DNA of 64,000 nucleotides from CADCWK01 sp965218235 (GCA_965218235.1 OZ244596.1:2170001-2234000); one strand, 5' to 3'; counted from the first letter of the stretch, positions 27,727 to 37,210 are shown. Notes: generated by a model from the letters alone, not told the origin. Numbers and translations: made by a program.

Positions 27727-29007
27727 CTATCCGCGGACGATGGCGCGGCCCGGCCAGACGGCGGCATCGTCGAGCTCCTCCTCGATCCGGAGGAGCTGGT
27801 TGTACTTTGCGACGCGGTCGACGCGAGACGGAGCGCCCGTCTTGATCTGGCCGGCGTTGGTCGCCACGGCCAGATCGGCGATGAAGGTGTCGTCGGTCTC
27901 TCCGGAGCGGTGGGAGATGACGACGCCGAAGCCGTTGCGCTGGGCAAGGTCGATCGCGTCCATTGTCTCGGTCAGGGTACCGATCTGGTTGAGCTTGACC
28001 AGGATCGCGTTGCCGGACCGCTCGGCGATCCCCCGGCGGAGTCGATCGACGTTGGTCACGTAGAGGTCGTCGCCGACGAGCTGAACCCGGTCCCCGACCC
28101 GCTCCGTGAGTTGCCGCCAGGTATCCCAGTCGTCTTCGGCCAGCCCGTCCTCGATCGAGGTGATCGGAAAGCTGGCGGTCCAGTCGGCGTAGTAGTCGAC
28201 GATCTCGCCGGCGGACAGGACCCGCCCCTCGCCAGCCAGGTTGTACTGGCCATCCTCGTAGAACTCCGACGCGGCCGGGTCCAGAGCGATGACGAGGTCC
28301 TCCCCGGGCCGATAGCCGGCTGCCTCGATCGCCCTGGTTACGATCGCGACCGCGTCCCGGTTGCTCGGCAGGCTCGGTGCGTAGCCGCCTTCGTCGCCGA
28401 CGTTGGTGTTCTGCCCCATTTCGTGCAGCAGCTTCTTCAGGGCGTGGAAGACCTCGGTCCCCCAGCGCAGCCCCTCGCGGTAGCTCGGTGCCCCGACCGG
28501 CATGACCATGAACTCCTGCATGTCGACGCTGGAGCCCAGCGCGTGCTTGCCGCCGTTGAGGATGTTCATCATCGGGACGGGCAGCGTCTGGGCCCGTGGA
28601 CCTCCGAGGTAGCGGTAGAGCGGCAGCCCAGTTCCTTTCGCCGCCGCGCGGGCGACGGCGAGCGAGACGCCGAGGACCGCGTTGGCGCCGAGCCGGCCCT
28701 TGTTCGGCGTCCCGTCGAGGGCGATCAGTGTTCGGTCGATCCCGGTCTGGTCGAGGGCGTCCATGCCGACGATCGCCCCGGCGATCTCTCCGTTGACGTT
28801 GGCGACGGCCTGGAGGACGCCCTTGCCGCCGAAGCGACCCTTGTCGCCGTCGCGCAGCTCGACTGCCTCATGAGCGCCCGTGCTCGCGCCGGACGGAACG
28901 GCGGCCCGACCAAACTCCCCGGTGAGGACGCCGACCTCAACCTCGACGGTCGGGTTGCCGCGGGAGTCCAGGATCTCACGGGCGTAGACACGGTCGATGA
29001 CTGACAT
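27727..29007 (-). CDS. eno: Enolase
   Basis: Enolase converts 2-phosphoglycerate to phosphoenolpyruvate in glycolysis. It has the expected signatures: AREILDSRGNPTVEVEV, VPSGASTGAHEAVELRDGD, GDEGGYAPSL, ITSIEDGLAEDDWDTW, LVGDDLYVTN, VKLNQIGTLTET and SHRSGETDDTFIADLAVA, which together supply the Mg ligands and catalytic Lys/His. 426 residues, normal length. A GGAGGAGAG site precedes the ATG at 29007. It is divergent from the pheS T-box leader. Confidence 0.99.
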   Translation of the reverse strand: MSVIDRVYAREILDSRGNPTVEVEVGVLTGEFGRAAVPSGASTGAHEAVELRDGDKGRFGGKGVLQAVANVNGEIAGAIVGMDALDQTGIDRTLIALDGTPNKGRLGANAVLGVSLAVARAAAKGTGLPLYRYLGGPRAQTLPVPMMNILNGGKHALGSSVDMQEFMVMPVGAPSYREGLRWGTEVFHALKKLLHEMGQNTNVGDEGGYAPSLPSNRDAVAIVTRAIEAAGYRPGEDLVIALDPAASEFYEDGQYNLAGEGRVLSAGEIVDYYADWTASFPITSIEDGLAEDDWDTWRQLTERVGDRVQLVGDDLYVTNVDRLRRGIAERSGNAILVKLNQIGTLTETMDAIDLAQRNGFGVVISHRSGETDDTFIADLAVATNAGQIKTGAPSRVDRVAKYNQLLRIEEELDDAAVWPGRAIVRG

Positions 29008-29143
29008 GGTCTCTCCTCCGGTCGGTTCGTCTGGAATGGCGCGGGGGCAGCTCGTCGGGGCGGAATTCGCAAGGCGACGCGGCTGGCCCGACGCAGGATA
29101 CCGGATCGGTCGATCAATCCGGCGCCGTTCGGCGCCGTTTCGC

Positions 29144-29149
29144 TATACT
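29144..29149 (+). promoter_or_regulatory. -10 box of the pheST promoter
   Basis: TATACT at 29144-29149 is a five-of-six match to the -10 consensus and lies just before the T-box leader. No good -35 is seen at the right distance (the region is GGCGCC-rich). Confidence 0.55.
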
Positions 29150-29159
29150 GGTCGCTGAT

Positions 29160-29451
29160 CAGATCACGATTGCGCTGACGAGGGAGAGTACGCGGGACGG
29201 GGCCAGCCAGGGACGACGCGCCAGGGACTGAAAGCGCGCGGACGGGACCCACCCGCGGAAGTTCACCTCCGAGCACGATGGGGAACGCGGCCATCGCCGC
29301 CGGTAGTCATCGACGGTCGCCCACCGGTAACGGGCTCCGGCCGGCCACGTCAACGCGTGGCCGGTCGCTGAGCGCGTCGCCCGTCGGGTGGCGAATCAGG
29401 GTGGTACCGCGAGTCCCTCTCGTCCCTGCGACGAGGGGCTCGTTTGTTTTT
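29160..29451 (+). promoter_or_regulatory. T-box leader controlling pheST
   Basis: The T-box core AGGGTGGTACCGCG is at 29398-29411, immediately followed by a terminator stem (29411-29441) and T-run (29442-29451). Near the 5' end, GACGAGGGAGAGTA is typical of stem I, and a candidate specifier TTC (Phe codon, 29264-29266) is followed by ACCTCC, which can pair with GGGAG to close the specifier stem. The antiterminator bases TGGT fit a tRNA ending ACCA, as in tRNA-Phe. Uncharged tRNA-Phe should prevent termination and raise pheST expression. Confidence 0.93.
29411..29451 (+). terminator. T-box terminator before pheS
   Basis: GAGTCCCTCTCGTC pairs with GACGAGGGGCTC (one G-T pair, 2-nt bulge), followed by GTTTGTTTTT. 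It overlaps the last base of the T-box core, as expected for mutually exclusive antiterminator and terminator. Confidence 0.85.
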
Positions 29452-29490
29452 CCGCGGAATAGATGCGAACAAATGGGAGATCGAAAAGCG

Positions 29491-30534
29491 ATGACGTTCA
29501 CGGACGATCTGGCGAGCCTGCGCGGGCGGGCGCTGACGACACTGGACGAGGCGACGGACCTGGCCGGGGTTCAGGCCTGGGAGCGGCGGACACTCGGTGC
29601 GAAAGGCGAACTGACCGGCCTGCTCCGCGGACTGGGCCGGCTGTCGGCCGAGGAGCGACCGGAAGCGGGGCGGTCCGCCAATGCGCTCAAGGTCGAACTG
29701 ACCGAGGCGTACGCCGGCCGGGAGCTGGTGCTCGCGGCGGCGGACCTCGATCGGCGCCTGACGACGGACGCGATCGACGTCACGCTGCCAGGGCGTCGAC
29801 CGGAGATCGGTGGCCTGCACCCGATCACCGAGATGATCGAGGAGCTCAGCGAGATCTTCGCGCTGATGGGGTTCCAGACCGTCTACGGCCCGGAGGTCGA
29901 GACGGCCCACTACAACTTTGATCAGCTCAATATTCCGGCCGATCACCCGGCCCGCGACGTCTGGGACACCTTCGTCGTAAAGGGCGAGAGCGAGCTCGTC
30001 CTTCGGACGCACACCTCGCCGATGCAGGCTCGGGTGATGGAGTCCAACGAGCCGCCGGTGCGAGTGATTGTGCCCGGCCGCTGCTACCGGTTCGAAGCGC
30101 AGGACGCCTCCCACGAGTGGGCCTTCCACCAGCTGGAGGGGCTGGCGGTCGACGAGCGGATCACGATGTCGGATCTCAAGGGTGTCCTGCGGGAGATGGC
30201 CCGGCAGCTGTTCGGCGGCGACCGCCGGATCCGGTTCCGCTGCGACTTCTTCCCGTTCGTGGAGCCCGGCGTCGACTTCTCGGTCGACTGCTCGGTCTGC
30301 GGCGGCAAAGGTTGCCGCGTCTGCAAGTACACGGGCTGGCTGGAGATGGGTGGCGCCGGGATGGTCCATCCGAACGTCCTGCGGGCGGCGGGCTATGACC
30401 CGGAGCGCTACACCGGCTTCGCCTTCGGGCTCGGGATCGAGCGGCTGGTGATGATGCGGCACGGTGTCAACGATGTCCGGGCGTTCGCAGGCAACGATCT
30501 CCGCTTTCTCCGCCAGTTCGCCGGCGGCGTCTGA
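29491..30534 (+). CDS. pheS: Phenylalanyl-tRNA synthetase alpha subunit
   Basis: This is the catalytic subunit of the alpha2beta2 enzyme. It has the N-terminal coiled coil (about residues 1-90), then class II motif 1 (HPITEMIEELSEIFALMGF), motif 2 (RVIVPGRCYRFEAQDASHEWAFHQLEG), the Zn-type CSVCGGKGCRVCKYTGWLEMGGAGM segment, and motif 3 (GFAFGLGIERLVMMRHG). The ATG at 29491 is chosen over one at 29473, because GGGAGA lies about 10 nt before it; length 347. Controlled by the T-box upstream. Confidence 0.97.
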   Translation: MTFTDDLASLRGRALTTLDEATDLAGVQAWERRTLGAKGELTGLLRGLGRLSAEERPEAGRSANALKVELTEAYAGRELVLAAADLDRRLTTDAIDVTLPGRRPEIGGLHPITEMIEELSEIFALMGFQTVYGPEVETAHYNFDQLNIPADHPARDVWDTFVVKGESELVLRTHTSPMQARVMESNEPPVRVIVPGRCYRFEAQDASHEWAFHQLEGLAVDERITMSDLKGVLREMARQLFGGDRRIRFRCDFFPFVEPGVDFSVDCSVCGGKGCRVCKYTGWLEMGGAGMVHPNVLRAAGYDPERYTGFAFGLGIERLVMMRHGVNDVRAFAGNDLRFLRQFAGGV

Positions 30535-30584
30535 CGCGACGACATCGTATCGATGCTCAACACGACAACACGGAGGGTGGCGCG

Positions 30585-33056
30585 GTGAAGGTACCGATGC
30601 GTTGGCTGGAAGAGATCATCCCGACCGGGCTGGAACCGAGAGAGCTTGCCCGTCGGATGACGATGGCGGGTCTGGAGGCGGAACAGATCGAGGAAGTCCC
30701 CTCTGGCTGGGACCACGTCTACGTCGGGCTCGTGACGAAGGTCGAGCGTCACCCGGATGCCGACCGGCTCAACCTGGTCGATGTCGACTACGGGGAGAAG
30801 AGCCTGCGGGTCGTGACCGGGGCGCCGAACATCGCCGAGGGGCAGAAGGTCGCGCTGGCGCTGGCCGGCGCCCGGCTTATCGATCCGTATACCGAGTTGC
30901 CGACGCCGGTCTACAAGACGCTCAAGCCCGGCCGGATCCGCGGGATCGTCTCCGAGGGAATGGTCTGCTCGGAGCGGGAGCTCGGGTTGTCGGACGAGCA
31001 TGAAGGCATCATGGTCCTCACTGCTGACGCACCGGTCGGTGCCCTGCTCAAGGACTGGTTGGGCGACACCGTGATCGAGTTCGAGATCACGCCGAACCTC
31101 GTCCATGCCTTCTCGATCGTGGGGATCGCCCGGCAGGCATCGCCGCTGACCGGCGTCGACGTCAGAGTTCCGGAGCGAGTCGATCTCGGTTCGCTGCCCG
31201 TTGGTGGAGATATTGTTGCGATCGACGACCCCGATCTTTGTCCCCGACTGGCGGGTGTGGTTGTGTCCGGAGTGACGATCGAGCCGTCCCCGGAGTGGCT
31301 CCAACGTCGCCTCGTCCACGCAGGGCTGCGGCCGGTCAACAACCTGGTCGACATTACGAACTACGTGATGCTGGAGTTCGGCCAACCACTTCACGCCTAC
31401 GATCGGCGGCGACTCAATGGGGGCCGGATCGTCGCCCGGCGCTCCCGGTCCGGTGAGACGCTGGAGACGCTCGACCACCAGCGGCGCGAGCTCGCTTCGG
31501 ACACGCTCGTCATCGCCGATGCCGTGCGCCCGGTCGGAATCGCAGGGGTGATGGGTGGCGTCGACAGCGAGGTTGCGGACGACACCACTGAGATCCTGCT
31601 CGAAGCGGCGACCTTCGACATGAAGGCGGTCCGCCGCTCGCGAACGGCGCTCAGACTGAGAACCGACGCTTCGGCCCGGTTCGAGCGCGGGCTGGACCCG
31701 AACCTGCCCGGCGACGGGATCTCCCGGGCGCTGACTCTGATCCTCGACGTCTGCCCGGATGCGCGGGTGACGGCCTTCGAGGACATCTACCCGGAGCCTG
31801 TCCTGCCGTGGAATGTCACGCTTCCGACCAGCCTGTTCGAGCGAGTCCTGGGCGTCGCGCTCCCCGAGGCGACGATCGACGACGCGTTGAGCCGGCTTGG
31901 GATGAACCCGTCCTTCGATGGGGACGGAACCGATCGGCGGTTGACCGTCACCGTCCCGACTGAGCGGCGTGACGTGACCATTCCCGAAGATGTCGTCGAG
32001 GAGGTCGCCCGGATCGTCGGCTACGACGCCCTGCCCGAGACGCTGCCGGAAGGTCGCCTGCCAGCGGTCAACCGGGACCTGGCGGTGGCGTACCAGAACG
32101 ACGTTCGACGCCGGGCCGCCGCGGCAGGGCTGTTCGAATGCATCAGCTATCCGACAGTTGGCGCGCCGGAACTGGCCGCGCTGTCGAGTAGCTCGTTGGA
32201 CGAGGACACCGTTGTCGGAACGCTGGATCGGCGTCCGGCGGGTCGCCTCCTGACCCTGGTCAACCCGCTCCAGGCGGACCGGCCCTACCTTCGCAACTCG
32301 CTCGTCCCGTCGTTGATGGCCGTCGCGGCCGAGAACCGGAAGCATGAGACCCGGGTGGCCCTGTTCGAGGTCGGCCGGACGTTCCGGCCGGTCGAGGGGC
32401 GGGAGCTACCCGACGAGGTCGCGACGCTCGGACTGGTGATGAGCGGAGCGCGACACCATCCGGATCGGTTCTCGACTGCCGGCAAGCTGGACTACTTCGA
32501 CGCCAAGGGTGTCCTGGAGGCGGTCTTTGGGGTGGATACCCTGGTCCAGCCGTTGACGTTCTCCCGTTCAGCGGAGTCGCTGCCCTACCTGCATCCGGGG
32601 CGCTCGGCCGACCTCATGCTGGGAACGGATCGCATCGGTGTCCTGGGTGAGCTTCGGCCCGATATCGCTCGACTGGCGGGGTTCGAGGATGCAAGGGTGA
32701 TCGTGGCCGAGGTCGATCTCCAGGCCGTCTTCGCCGCTCGCGTGGCGCGTTCGACCGGCATGCGCGTTCCCCGGTTCCTCCCGGCCCAGCAGGACTTCGC
32801 CATCATCGTCGACCGGTCCGTCCCGGCCGAGGATGTGCGACAGGCGCTGACGTCGGGAGCTGGTCCGCTGGCGACCGGGATGACGCTGTTCGATGTCTTC
32901 GAGGGTGAGCAGCTCGGAGAGGGCAAGAAGAGCCTCGCCTGGCGGGTCACCTTCGAAGCTCCCGATCGGGCGCTGACCGATGCCGAGCTTGTCAAGACCC
33001 GCTCCCGCATCGAGCGGGTGCTGAAGCAGCGGGTCAGCGGGGTGCTGCGTGGCTAA
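30585..33056 (+). CDS. pheT: Phenylalanyl-tRNA synthetase beta subunit
   Basis: This is the 823-residue beta subunit. It has an N-terminal EMAP-type tRNA-binding domain (about residues 40-155, VERHPDADRLNLVDVDYG), the B3/4 editing domain (RPVNNLVDITNYVMLEFGQPLHAYD), the B5 domain, the synthetase-like core (HPGRSADLMLG) and a C-terminal anticodon-binding FDX domain (FLPAQQDFAIIVDRSVPAEDV). The start is a GTG with GGAGGG upstream, 50 nt after pheS. Confidence 0.98.
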   Translation: MKVPMRWLEEIIPTGLEPRELARRMTMAGLEAEQIEEVPSGWDHVYVGLVTKVERHPDADRLNLVDVDYGEKSLRVVTGAPNIAEGQKVALALAGARLIDPYTELPTPVYKTLKPGRIRGIVSEGMVCSERELGLSDEHEGIMVLTADAPVGALLKDWLGDTVIEFEITPNLVHAFSIVGIARQASPLTGVDVRVPERVDLGSLPVGGDIVAIDDPDLCPRLAGVVVSGVTIEPSPEWLQRRLVHAGLRPVNNLVDITNYVMLEFGQPLHAYDRRRLNGGRIVARRSRSGETLETLDHQRRELASDTLVIADAVRPVGIAGVMGGVDSEVADDTTEILLEAATFDMKAVRRSRTALRLRTDASARFERGLDPNLPGDGISRALTLILDVCPDARVTAFEDIYPEPVLPWNVTLPTSLFERVLGVALPEATIDDALSRLGMNPSFDGDGTDRRLTVTVPTERRDVTIPEDVVEEVARIVGYDALPETLPEGRLPAVNRDLAVAYQNDVRRRAAAAGLFECISYPTVGAPELAALSSSSLDEDTVVGTLDRRPAGRLLTLVNPLQADRPYLRNSLVPSLMAVAAENRKHETRVALFEVGRTFRPVEGRELPDEVATLGLVMSGARHHPDRFSTAGKLDYFDAKGVLEAVFGVDTLVQPLTFSRSAESLPYLHPGRSADLMLGTDRIGVLGELRPDIARLAGFEDARVIVAEVDLQAVFAARVARSTGMRVPRFLPAQQDFAIIVDRSVPAEDVRQALTSGAGPLATGMTLFDVFEGEQLGEGKKSLAWRVTFEAPDRALTDAELVKTRSRIERVLKQRVSGVLRG

Positions 33057-33097
33057 CCGGGATCCATCGTCGACCATCGAGATGAGGAGTGCGGACC

Positions 33098-34453
33098 GTG
33101 ACTGAGCGTGGGGGTGATTTGATCCGGGTGATCCGGGACATCGATGTTGCCCGGCAACGCCTGACGCGCCGCCGCGGGTACATTGAGCCCGAGTTGTCGT
33201 CGGCCGCTCGGGAGGGCATTCGCCGCGTCTTCGGAGAGGAGCTGACGGTCGAGCAGGTCGTCGATCGAATTCTGAGCGACGTCCGGCAGCAGGGCGACAC
33301 GGCGATCCGGCGCTACACCGAGGCCTTCGACCGGGTGATCCCGCACCCGATCGAAGTGCCGCGCTCGGTCTGGGAGGAATCGTACGAGGCGCTGCCATCC
33401 GATCTGGCGCAGGCGCTGGAGATCGCCGCCGAGCAGATCGAGCGCTTCCACCGCAAGCAGCTCCGAACGTCGTGGCTGGACTGGTCCGACGAGGGAGCCC
33501 TTGGCCAGATCGTCCGGCCGATCGAACGCGTCGGCCTCTACGTCCCCGGCGGGCTGGCCGCCTACCCGTCGTCCCTGATGATGACGGCGATCCCGGCTCG
33601 GGTCGCGGGAGTGAAGAAGATCTTCGTCTGCGCCCCACCGACCGGTGGCGCGATCTCTCCGGTCGTCCTCGCGGCGGCGGCGGTCTCCGGGGTCGATCGC
33701 GTCTTCCAGGTTGGCGGTGCCCAGGCGATCGCCGCGATGGCTTACGGGACGGAGTCGATCCCGGACGTCGACAAGATCTACGGGCCAGGCAATATCTTCG
33801 TCGTGACGGCCAAGCGCCGGGTCGCCGGGACGGTCGGGATCGAGTTCCTTCCCGGTCCGACCGAGACGCTGATCATCGCCGACGACCAGGCCAACCCGGT
33901 CCACGTCGCGGCCGACTTGCTGGCGCAGGCGGAGCACGACCCGATGGCCAGCCCGATCCTCATCGTCACGTCAGAGCGGATGGCCGAGCTCGTCCGGCGC
34001 CAACTGGCGGCTCAGCTGGAATCGCTGGAGCGGGCCGACATCGCCCGGGCCGCGCTGAGGAATAACGGGCTGATCGCGATCTCGCCGACCGTCGAGGTCG
34101 CCGTCGGGCTGGCGAACGCCTTCGCGCCCGAGCACCTCTGCCTGCTGGTTCGCAACCCGTGGGACGTCATCCCGCTGGTCCACAACGCGGGCGGCATCTT
34201 CGTCGGCGAGGACAGTCCCGAGGCCATGGCCGACTACACGCTCGGCCCCAGCCACGTCATGCCGACGGGCGGTAGCGCCCGGTTTGCGTCACCGATTCAC
34301 GTCGCCGACTTCACCAAGGTGATCTCGGTCGCCGCCGCCAACCGGAGAGCGCTGGAGCGGGTCGGCCCAGCCGCGGCGCTGTTCGCCCGTGCCGAAGGTC
34401 TCACGGGCCACGCCCGGGCGATCGAACAGCGGCTCGAGGAGCTTGACGGGTAA
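33098..34453 (+). CDS. hisD: Histidinol dehydrogenase
   Basis: HisD oxidises histidinol to histidine in two NAD-dependent steps. It has the family signatures ERVGLYVPGGLAAYPSSLMM, KIYGPGNIFVV, EFLPGPTETLIIADD, the Zn/catalytic region AQAEHDPMASP, FAPEHLCLLV and LGPSHVMPTGGSARFASPI. GTG at 33098 is chosen because GAGGAG lies 8 nt before it; an in-frame GTG at 33089 overlaps that site. 451 residues. It is 9 kb from the main his operon and sits 41 nt after pheT, so it may share the Phe T-box transcript. Confidence 0.97.
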   Translation: MTERGGDLIRVIRDIDVARQRLTRRRGYIEPELSSAAREGIRRVFGEELTVEQVVDRILSDVRQQGDTAIRRYTEAFDRVIPHPIEVPRSVWEESYEALPSDLAQALEIAAEQIERFHRKQLRTSWLDWSDEGALGQIVRPIERVGLYVPGGLAAYPSSLMMTAIPARVAGVKKIFVCAPPTGGAISPVVLAAAAVSGVDRVFQVGGAQAIAAMAYGTESIPDVDKIYGPGNIFVVTAKRRVAGTVGIEFLPGPTETLIIADDQANPVHVAADLLAQAEHDPMASPILIVTSERMAELVRRQLAAQLESLERADIARAALRNNGLIAISPTVEVAVGLANAFAPEHLCLLVRNPWDVIPLVHNAGGIFVGEDSPEAMADYTLGPSHVMPTGGSARFASPIHVADFTKVISVAAANRRALERVGPAAALFARAEGLTGHARAIEQRLEELDG

Positions 34454-34465
34454 TGGAATGGCCGT

Positions 34466-35059
34466 TCAGCGGCTGCCGAGGGCACGAAGAGCGGCCAGCA
34501 ACCGCGCTTCGGTCCCTTCGACGTCGTTCGGGATTCGGTTGACGGTCGTCGCGATCTCTGCTGCCGAGTAGCCCAGTGACTGGAGGGCCTCGACCACCTC
34601 GTCAACCTTCGCGCCGGGAATGGCGGAGGAACCGGATCGAGTGGCGACGCCCTGGAGGGCTGGCAGTTTGCCTCGCATCTCGAGGATCAGCCGGCTGGCC
34701 GTTTTCAGTCCGATGCCGGGGACGGTCGCGAGCAGCGAGGCGTTCTCGCTGGCAATCGCGCTGTGGAGCTGGTCGGTCGGGAAGCGCGACAGGACCGCGC
34801 AGGCCAGCCGGGGACCGACGCCGGTCACGCTGATCAACGTGTCGAACAAACGGAGCTCGTCGCTGGACGCAAAACCGTAGAGGCTGACCTGGTCCTCCCG
34901 GACGATCATTCGCGTCACGATGGTCACTTCCGCGCCGGGGTCGCCGGTCTCTCCGAGCGTGTTGGCGCTGGTGCCGACCTGGTAGATGACGCCGTTGACG
35001 TCGAGGAAGAGGGAGTCGACGGTCTTGGTGTAGACCTGACCACGGAGTCCGGCAATCAT
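34466..35059 (-). CDS. ruvA: Holliday junction DNA helicase subunit RuvA
   Basis: RuvA binds four-way junctions and loads RuvB for branch migration. It shows the OB-fold N-terminus (MIAGLRGQVYTKTVDSLFLDVNGVIYQV), two helix-hairpin-helix motifs (ISVTGVGPRLACAVLS and ATVPGIGLKTASRLILEM) and the C-terminal three-helix RuvB-binding domain (VDEVVEALQSLGYSAAEIATTV). 197 residues. Its ATG overlaps the amidohydrolase stop; ruvB and ruvC are not adjacent. Confidence 0.97.
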   Translation of the reverse strand: MIAGLRGQVYTKTVDSLFLDVNGVIYQVGTSANTLGETGDPGAEVTIVTRMIVREDQVSLYGFASSDELRLFDTLISVTGVGPRLACAVLSRFPTDQLHSAIASENASLLATVPGIGLKTASRLILEMRGKLPALQGVATRSGSSAIPGAKVDEVVEALQSLGYSAAEIATTVNRIPNDVEGTEARLLAALRALGSR

Positions 35060-35985
35060 GGTGCGGCGTCTCCCTGCGGGGTGGTGGTGATGGGAAGCCG
35101 ATAGGTGTCGATGGCGGTGCCGCCGATGATACGGCGCAGGCTGTCCGATTCGAGCTCCGTCGACAGCGTCCGGCGGAGGAATCGCGTCTGGCCGAGAACC
35201 GGGAAGTCCGAGCCCCAGAGGATCCGGTCCGATCCGATCAGATCAACCGCCGCCCGAAGGATGTCATGCCTATACAGGTACGGCGAGGCCGCCGTGTCAT
35301 ACCGAACGCGCTGGCAAAGGGAAGCGACCTCTGGCATCAACTCGTAGAACGGCAGGCCGCCACCCCAATGGGCGAGCACGACATCGAGACCCTGGTTGGC
35401 GGCGAGAAAGTGGAGAAGCCGGTCCGGCGTCGCGGTGCCCTTGCCGGGGTAGCCATGGCCGACGGGTTCCGTCGCATGCAGCAGGATCGGGCGTGCCGCG
35501 GCGAGGCAGGTCGCGGTGAAGGCGGTGAGGCTCGACTGGTCGGTCAGGTCGAACCCCTGGCCGTCGGCATTGAGCTCGCCGATTCCAACGGCGCCCATGG
35601 CGAAGCAGCGCTCAGCCTCTCGCGCGGCGGACGAGTGCTGCGGTACGACGATGCCCAGCCACGACAGGGATCCACCGCTGGTGGCGCTGATGGTCGCCAT
35701 CCAGTCGTTGTTGAGGCGGCAGAGTCCGGGGTCCGACCACGGGAAGCCGCAAATGACTGAATGGTCGACGCCGGCGAGACTCATGCTGTCGAGTAACTGG
35801 TTTCCGTTGGTCAGAAGCGCCTTCGGATTGACATAGAGCTGGCCGAACCAGTGGTCACGCCGAACCAGATCGTCGCGGCTGGCGATGATCTCGTCCGGGA
35901 AGGCGTGGACATGAGCGTCGACGACGACTGGTCGTGGACGGCTGCCGGCCAGGGACGAGTCATCTATTCCGGCGCGGGCGACCAT
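35056..35985 (-). CDS. Amidohydrolase-2 family metal-dependent hydrolase
   Basis: A 309-residue TIM-barrel hydrolase of the amidohydrolase-2 type. The metal-binding HxH is in VVDAHVHAFPDE; further ligands are the His of ILLHATEP, the His of VVLAHWGGG and the Asp of ILWGSDFPVLGQTR. Substrates in this family include decarboxylated aromatic acids and lactones; none can be inferred here. It lies 14 nt after the PP2C gene and overlaps ruvA by 4 nt, an unexpected operon partner for both. Confidence 0.88.
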   Translation of the reverse strand: MVARAGIDDSSLAGSRPRPVVVDAHVHAFPDEIIASRDDLVRRDHWFGQLYVNPKALLTNGNQLLDSMSLAGVDHSVICGFPWSDPGLCRLNNDWMATISATSGGSLSWLGIVVPQHSSAAREAERCFAMGAVGIGELNADGQGFDLTDQSSLTAFTATCLAAARPILLHATEPVGHGYPGKGTATPDRLLHFLAANQGLDVVLAHWGGGLPFYELMPEVASLCQRVRYDTAASPYLYRHDILRAAVDLIGSDRILWGSDFPVLGQTRFLRRTLSTELESDSLRRIIGGTAIDTYRLPITTTPQGDAAP

Positions 35986-35999
35986 CGTGGGTCATCTTC

Positions 36000-36884
36000 C
36001 TAGAGGAATGTCAGAGCCGCGACGATGATCGCGATGAACAGGATCACGCCGATGACGACCAGGGCGGTGATGATCGTGTTGCCGGCGCGGCCCGAAGGGG
36101 GAGCGGTCGGAATGACCTCGACCAGCTCGCGGTCGGCGGCGAGGACGACAGCTGAGACGTTGTCGCTCGTGTTCCGCTGCCGGGCCAGGTCGACGAGCGT
36201 GGCCGCCGCGACCTCGGCCGAGCTGCCCAGCACGACCCGGAGCAGATCATCGTCCGGCACGACATCGTAGAAGCCGTCCGAACAGAGCAGCAGGCGGTCC
36301 TGCGGAAGGAGGATCATCTCGTAGATGTTGGGTAGGCGACCGTCCAGCTTCTCGCGCTGGCCGAGGGCGTGAATCAGCCGATTTCGGTGTGGGCTGGTTC
36401 GGGCGTCATCGGCCGAGATCTCGCCCTTGGCAACCTGCTCGGCGACGAGCGAGTGATCCTGCGTAATCTGGTTGAGCCGGTTGGCCCGGATCAGATAGGC
36501 GCGGCTGTCGCCGACGTTGGCGATCGTCGCGTACTTACCCCGGACGACCGCCGTCACCAGCGTCGTCCCCATCGTTGCCTCGCCGGTGCCATCGGCGGTG
36601 CCGGCCTGGTAGATCCGGGTGTTGGCCTCGCGGTAGGCCCGCTTCAGCAGCGCGGCGGCGTCGGTCCCCGTGTCGGCGACGACCTGGGCCTGGATGGTCT
36701 CGACCGCCATCCGGCTGGCCAGCTCCCCATTGGCGTGGCCGCCCATCCCGTCGGCCAGCGCCAGCAGTTGGCCGCCGGCGAGCGGGCCATCGCCAGGGCC
36801 GACCGGTACCAGGGCCGAGGTCACGACCGCATCCTGGTTCTCGGTCCGGCCCCCGACGTCGGAAGCGGTTCCAGTCGTCAACAT
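36000..36884 (-). CDS. PP2C-type Ser/Thr protein phosphatase with C-terminal membrane anchor
   Basis: A complete PPM/PP2C phosphatase of about 294 residues. All metal-binding motifs are present: RTENQDAVV, LLALADGMGGHANGE, ATMGTTLVTAV, ATIANVGDSRAYLI, LLLCSDGFYDVV and RNTSDNVSAVVL. The protein ends in one hydrophobic helix (about residues 268-293, TALVVIGVILFIAIIVAALTFL), so it is tail-anchored with the catalytic domain in the cytoplasm. The start at 36884 fits the domain; the reading frame stays open upstream to 37028, and no clear ribosome site decides it. It probably reverses Hanks-type kinases encoded elsewhere. Confidence 0.9.
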   Translation of the reverse strand: MLTTGTASDVGGRTENQDAVVTSALVPVGPGDGPLAGGQLLALADGMGGHANGELASRMAVETIQAQVVADTGTDAAALLKRAYREANTRIYQAGTADGTGEATMGTTLVTAVVRGKYATIANVGDSRAYLIRANRLNQITQDHSLVAEQVAKGEISADDARTSPHRNRLIHALGQREKLDGRLPNIYEMILLPQDRLLLCSDGFYDVVPDDDLLRVVLGSSAEVAAATLVDLARQRNTSDNVSAVVLAADRELVEVIPTAPPSGRAGNTIITALVVIGVILFIAIIVAALTFL

Positions 36885-37210
36885 CAGAACTGGCTCTGGA
36901 TCGATGGTTGCCGGGACGCGCGCGCGGTCGACACCTGGGCCTGGGCCTGTCTGAACCACCGGGAATACTCCGTCTGACTGATGCGACCTATCGCGATGAT
37001 CGCCACTGCTTCGCTCCGATACTAGCATGGAGCTGGTACCCGGACGGGCCGCGGCCGGCGGTGCTCAGGCTCCTCGCGGAACTCGACGTTGCACTCGACG
37101 TTCGGGGCTCGCTCAAGGCGATATCCGCATGATATTGGGAGACGGCCTGGCGATGTGCGACTCGCGTTTCGGTCGAGCAGGATGCCCGGCGTTTCCAACC
37201 ATCCGAATCC

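Noticed and set aside
30408..32345. 645-codon minus-strand frame opposite pheT
   Set aside because: Antisense shadow of pheT, with no protein motif and no ribosome site.
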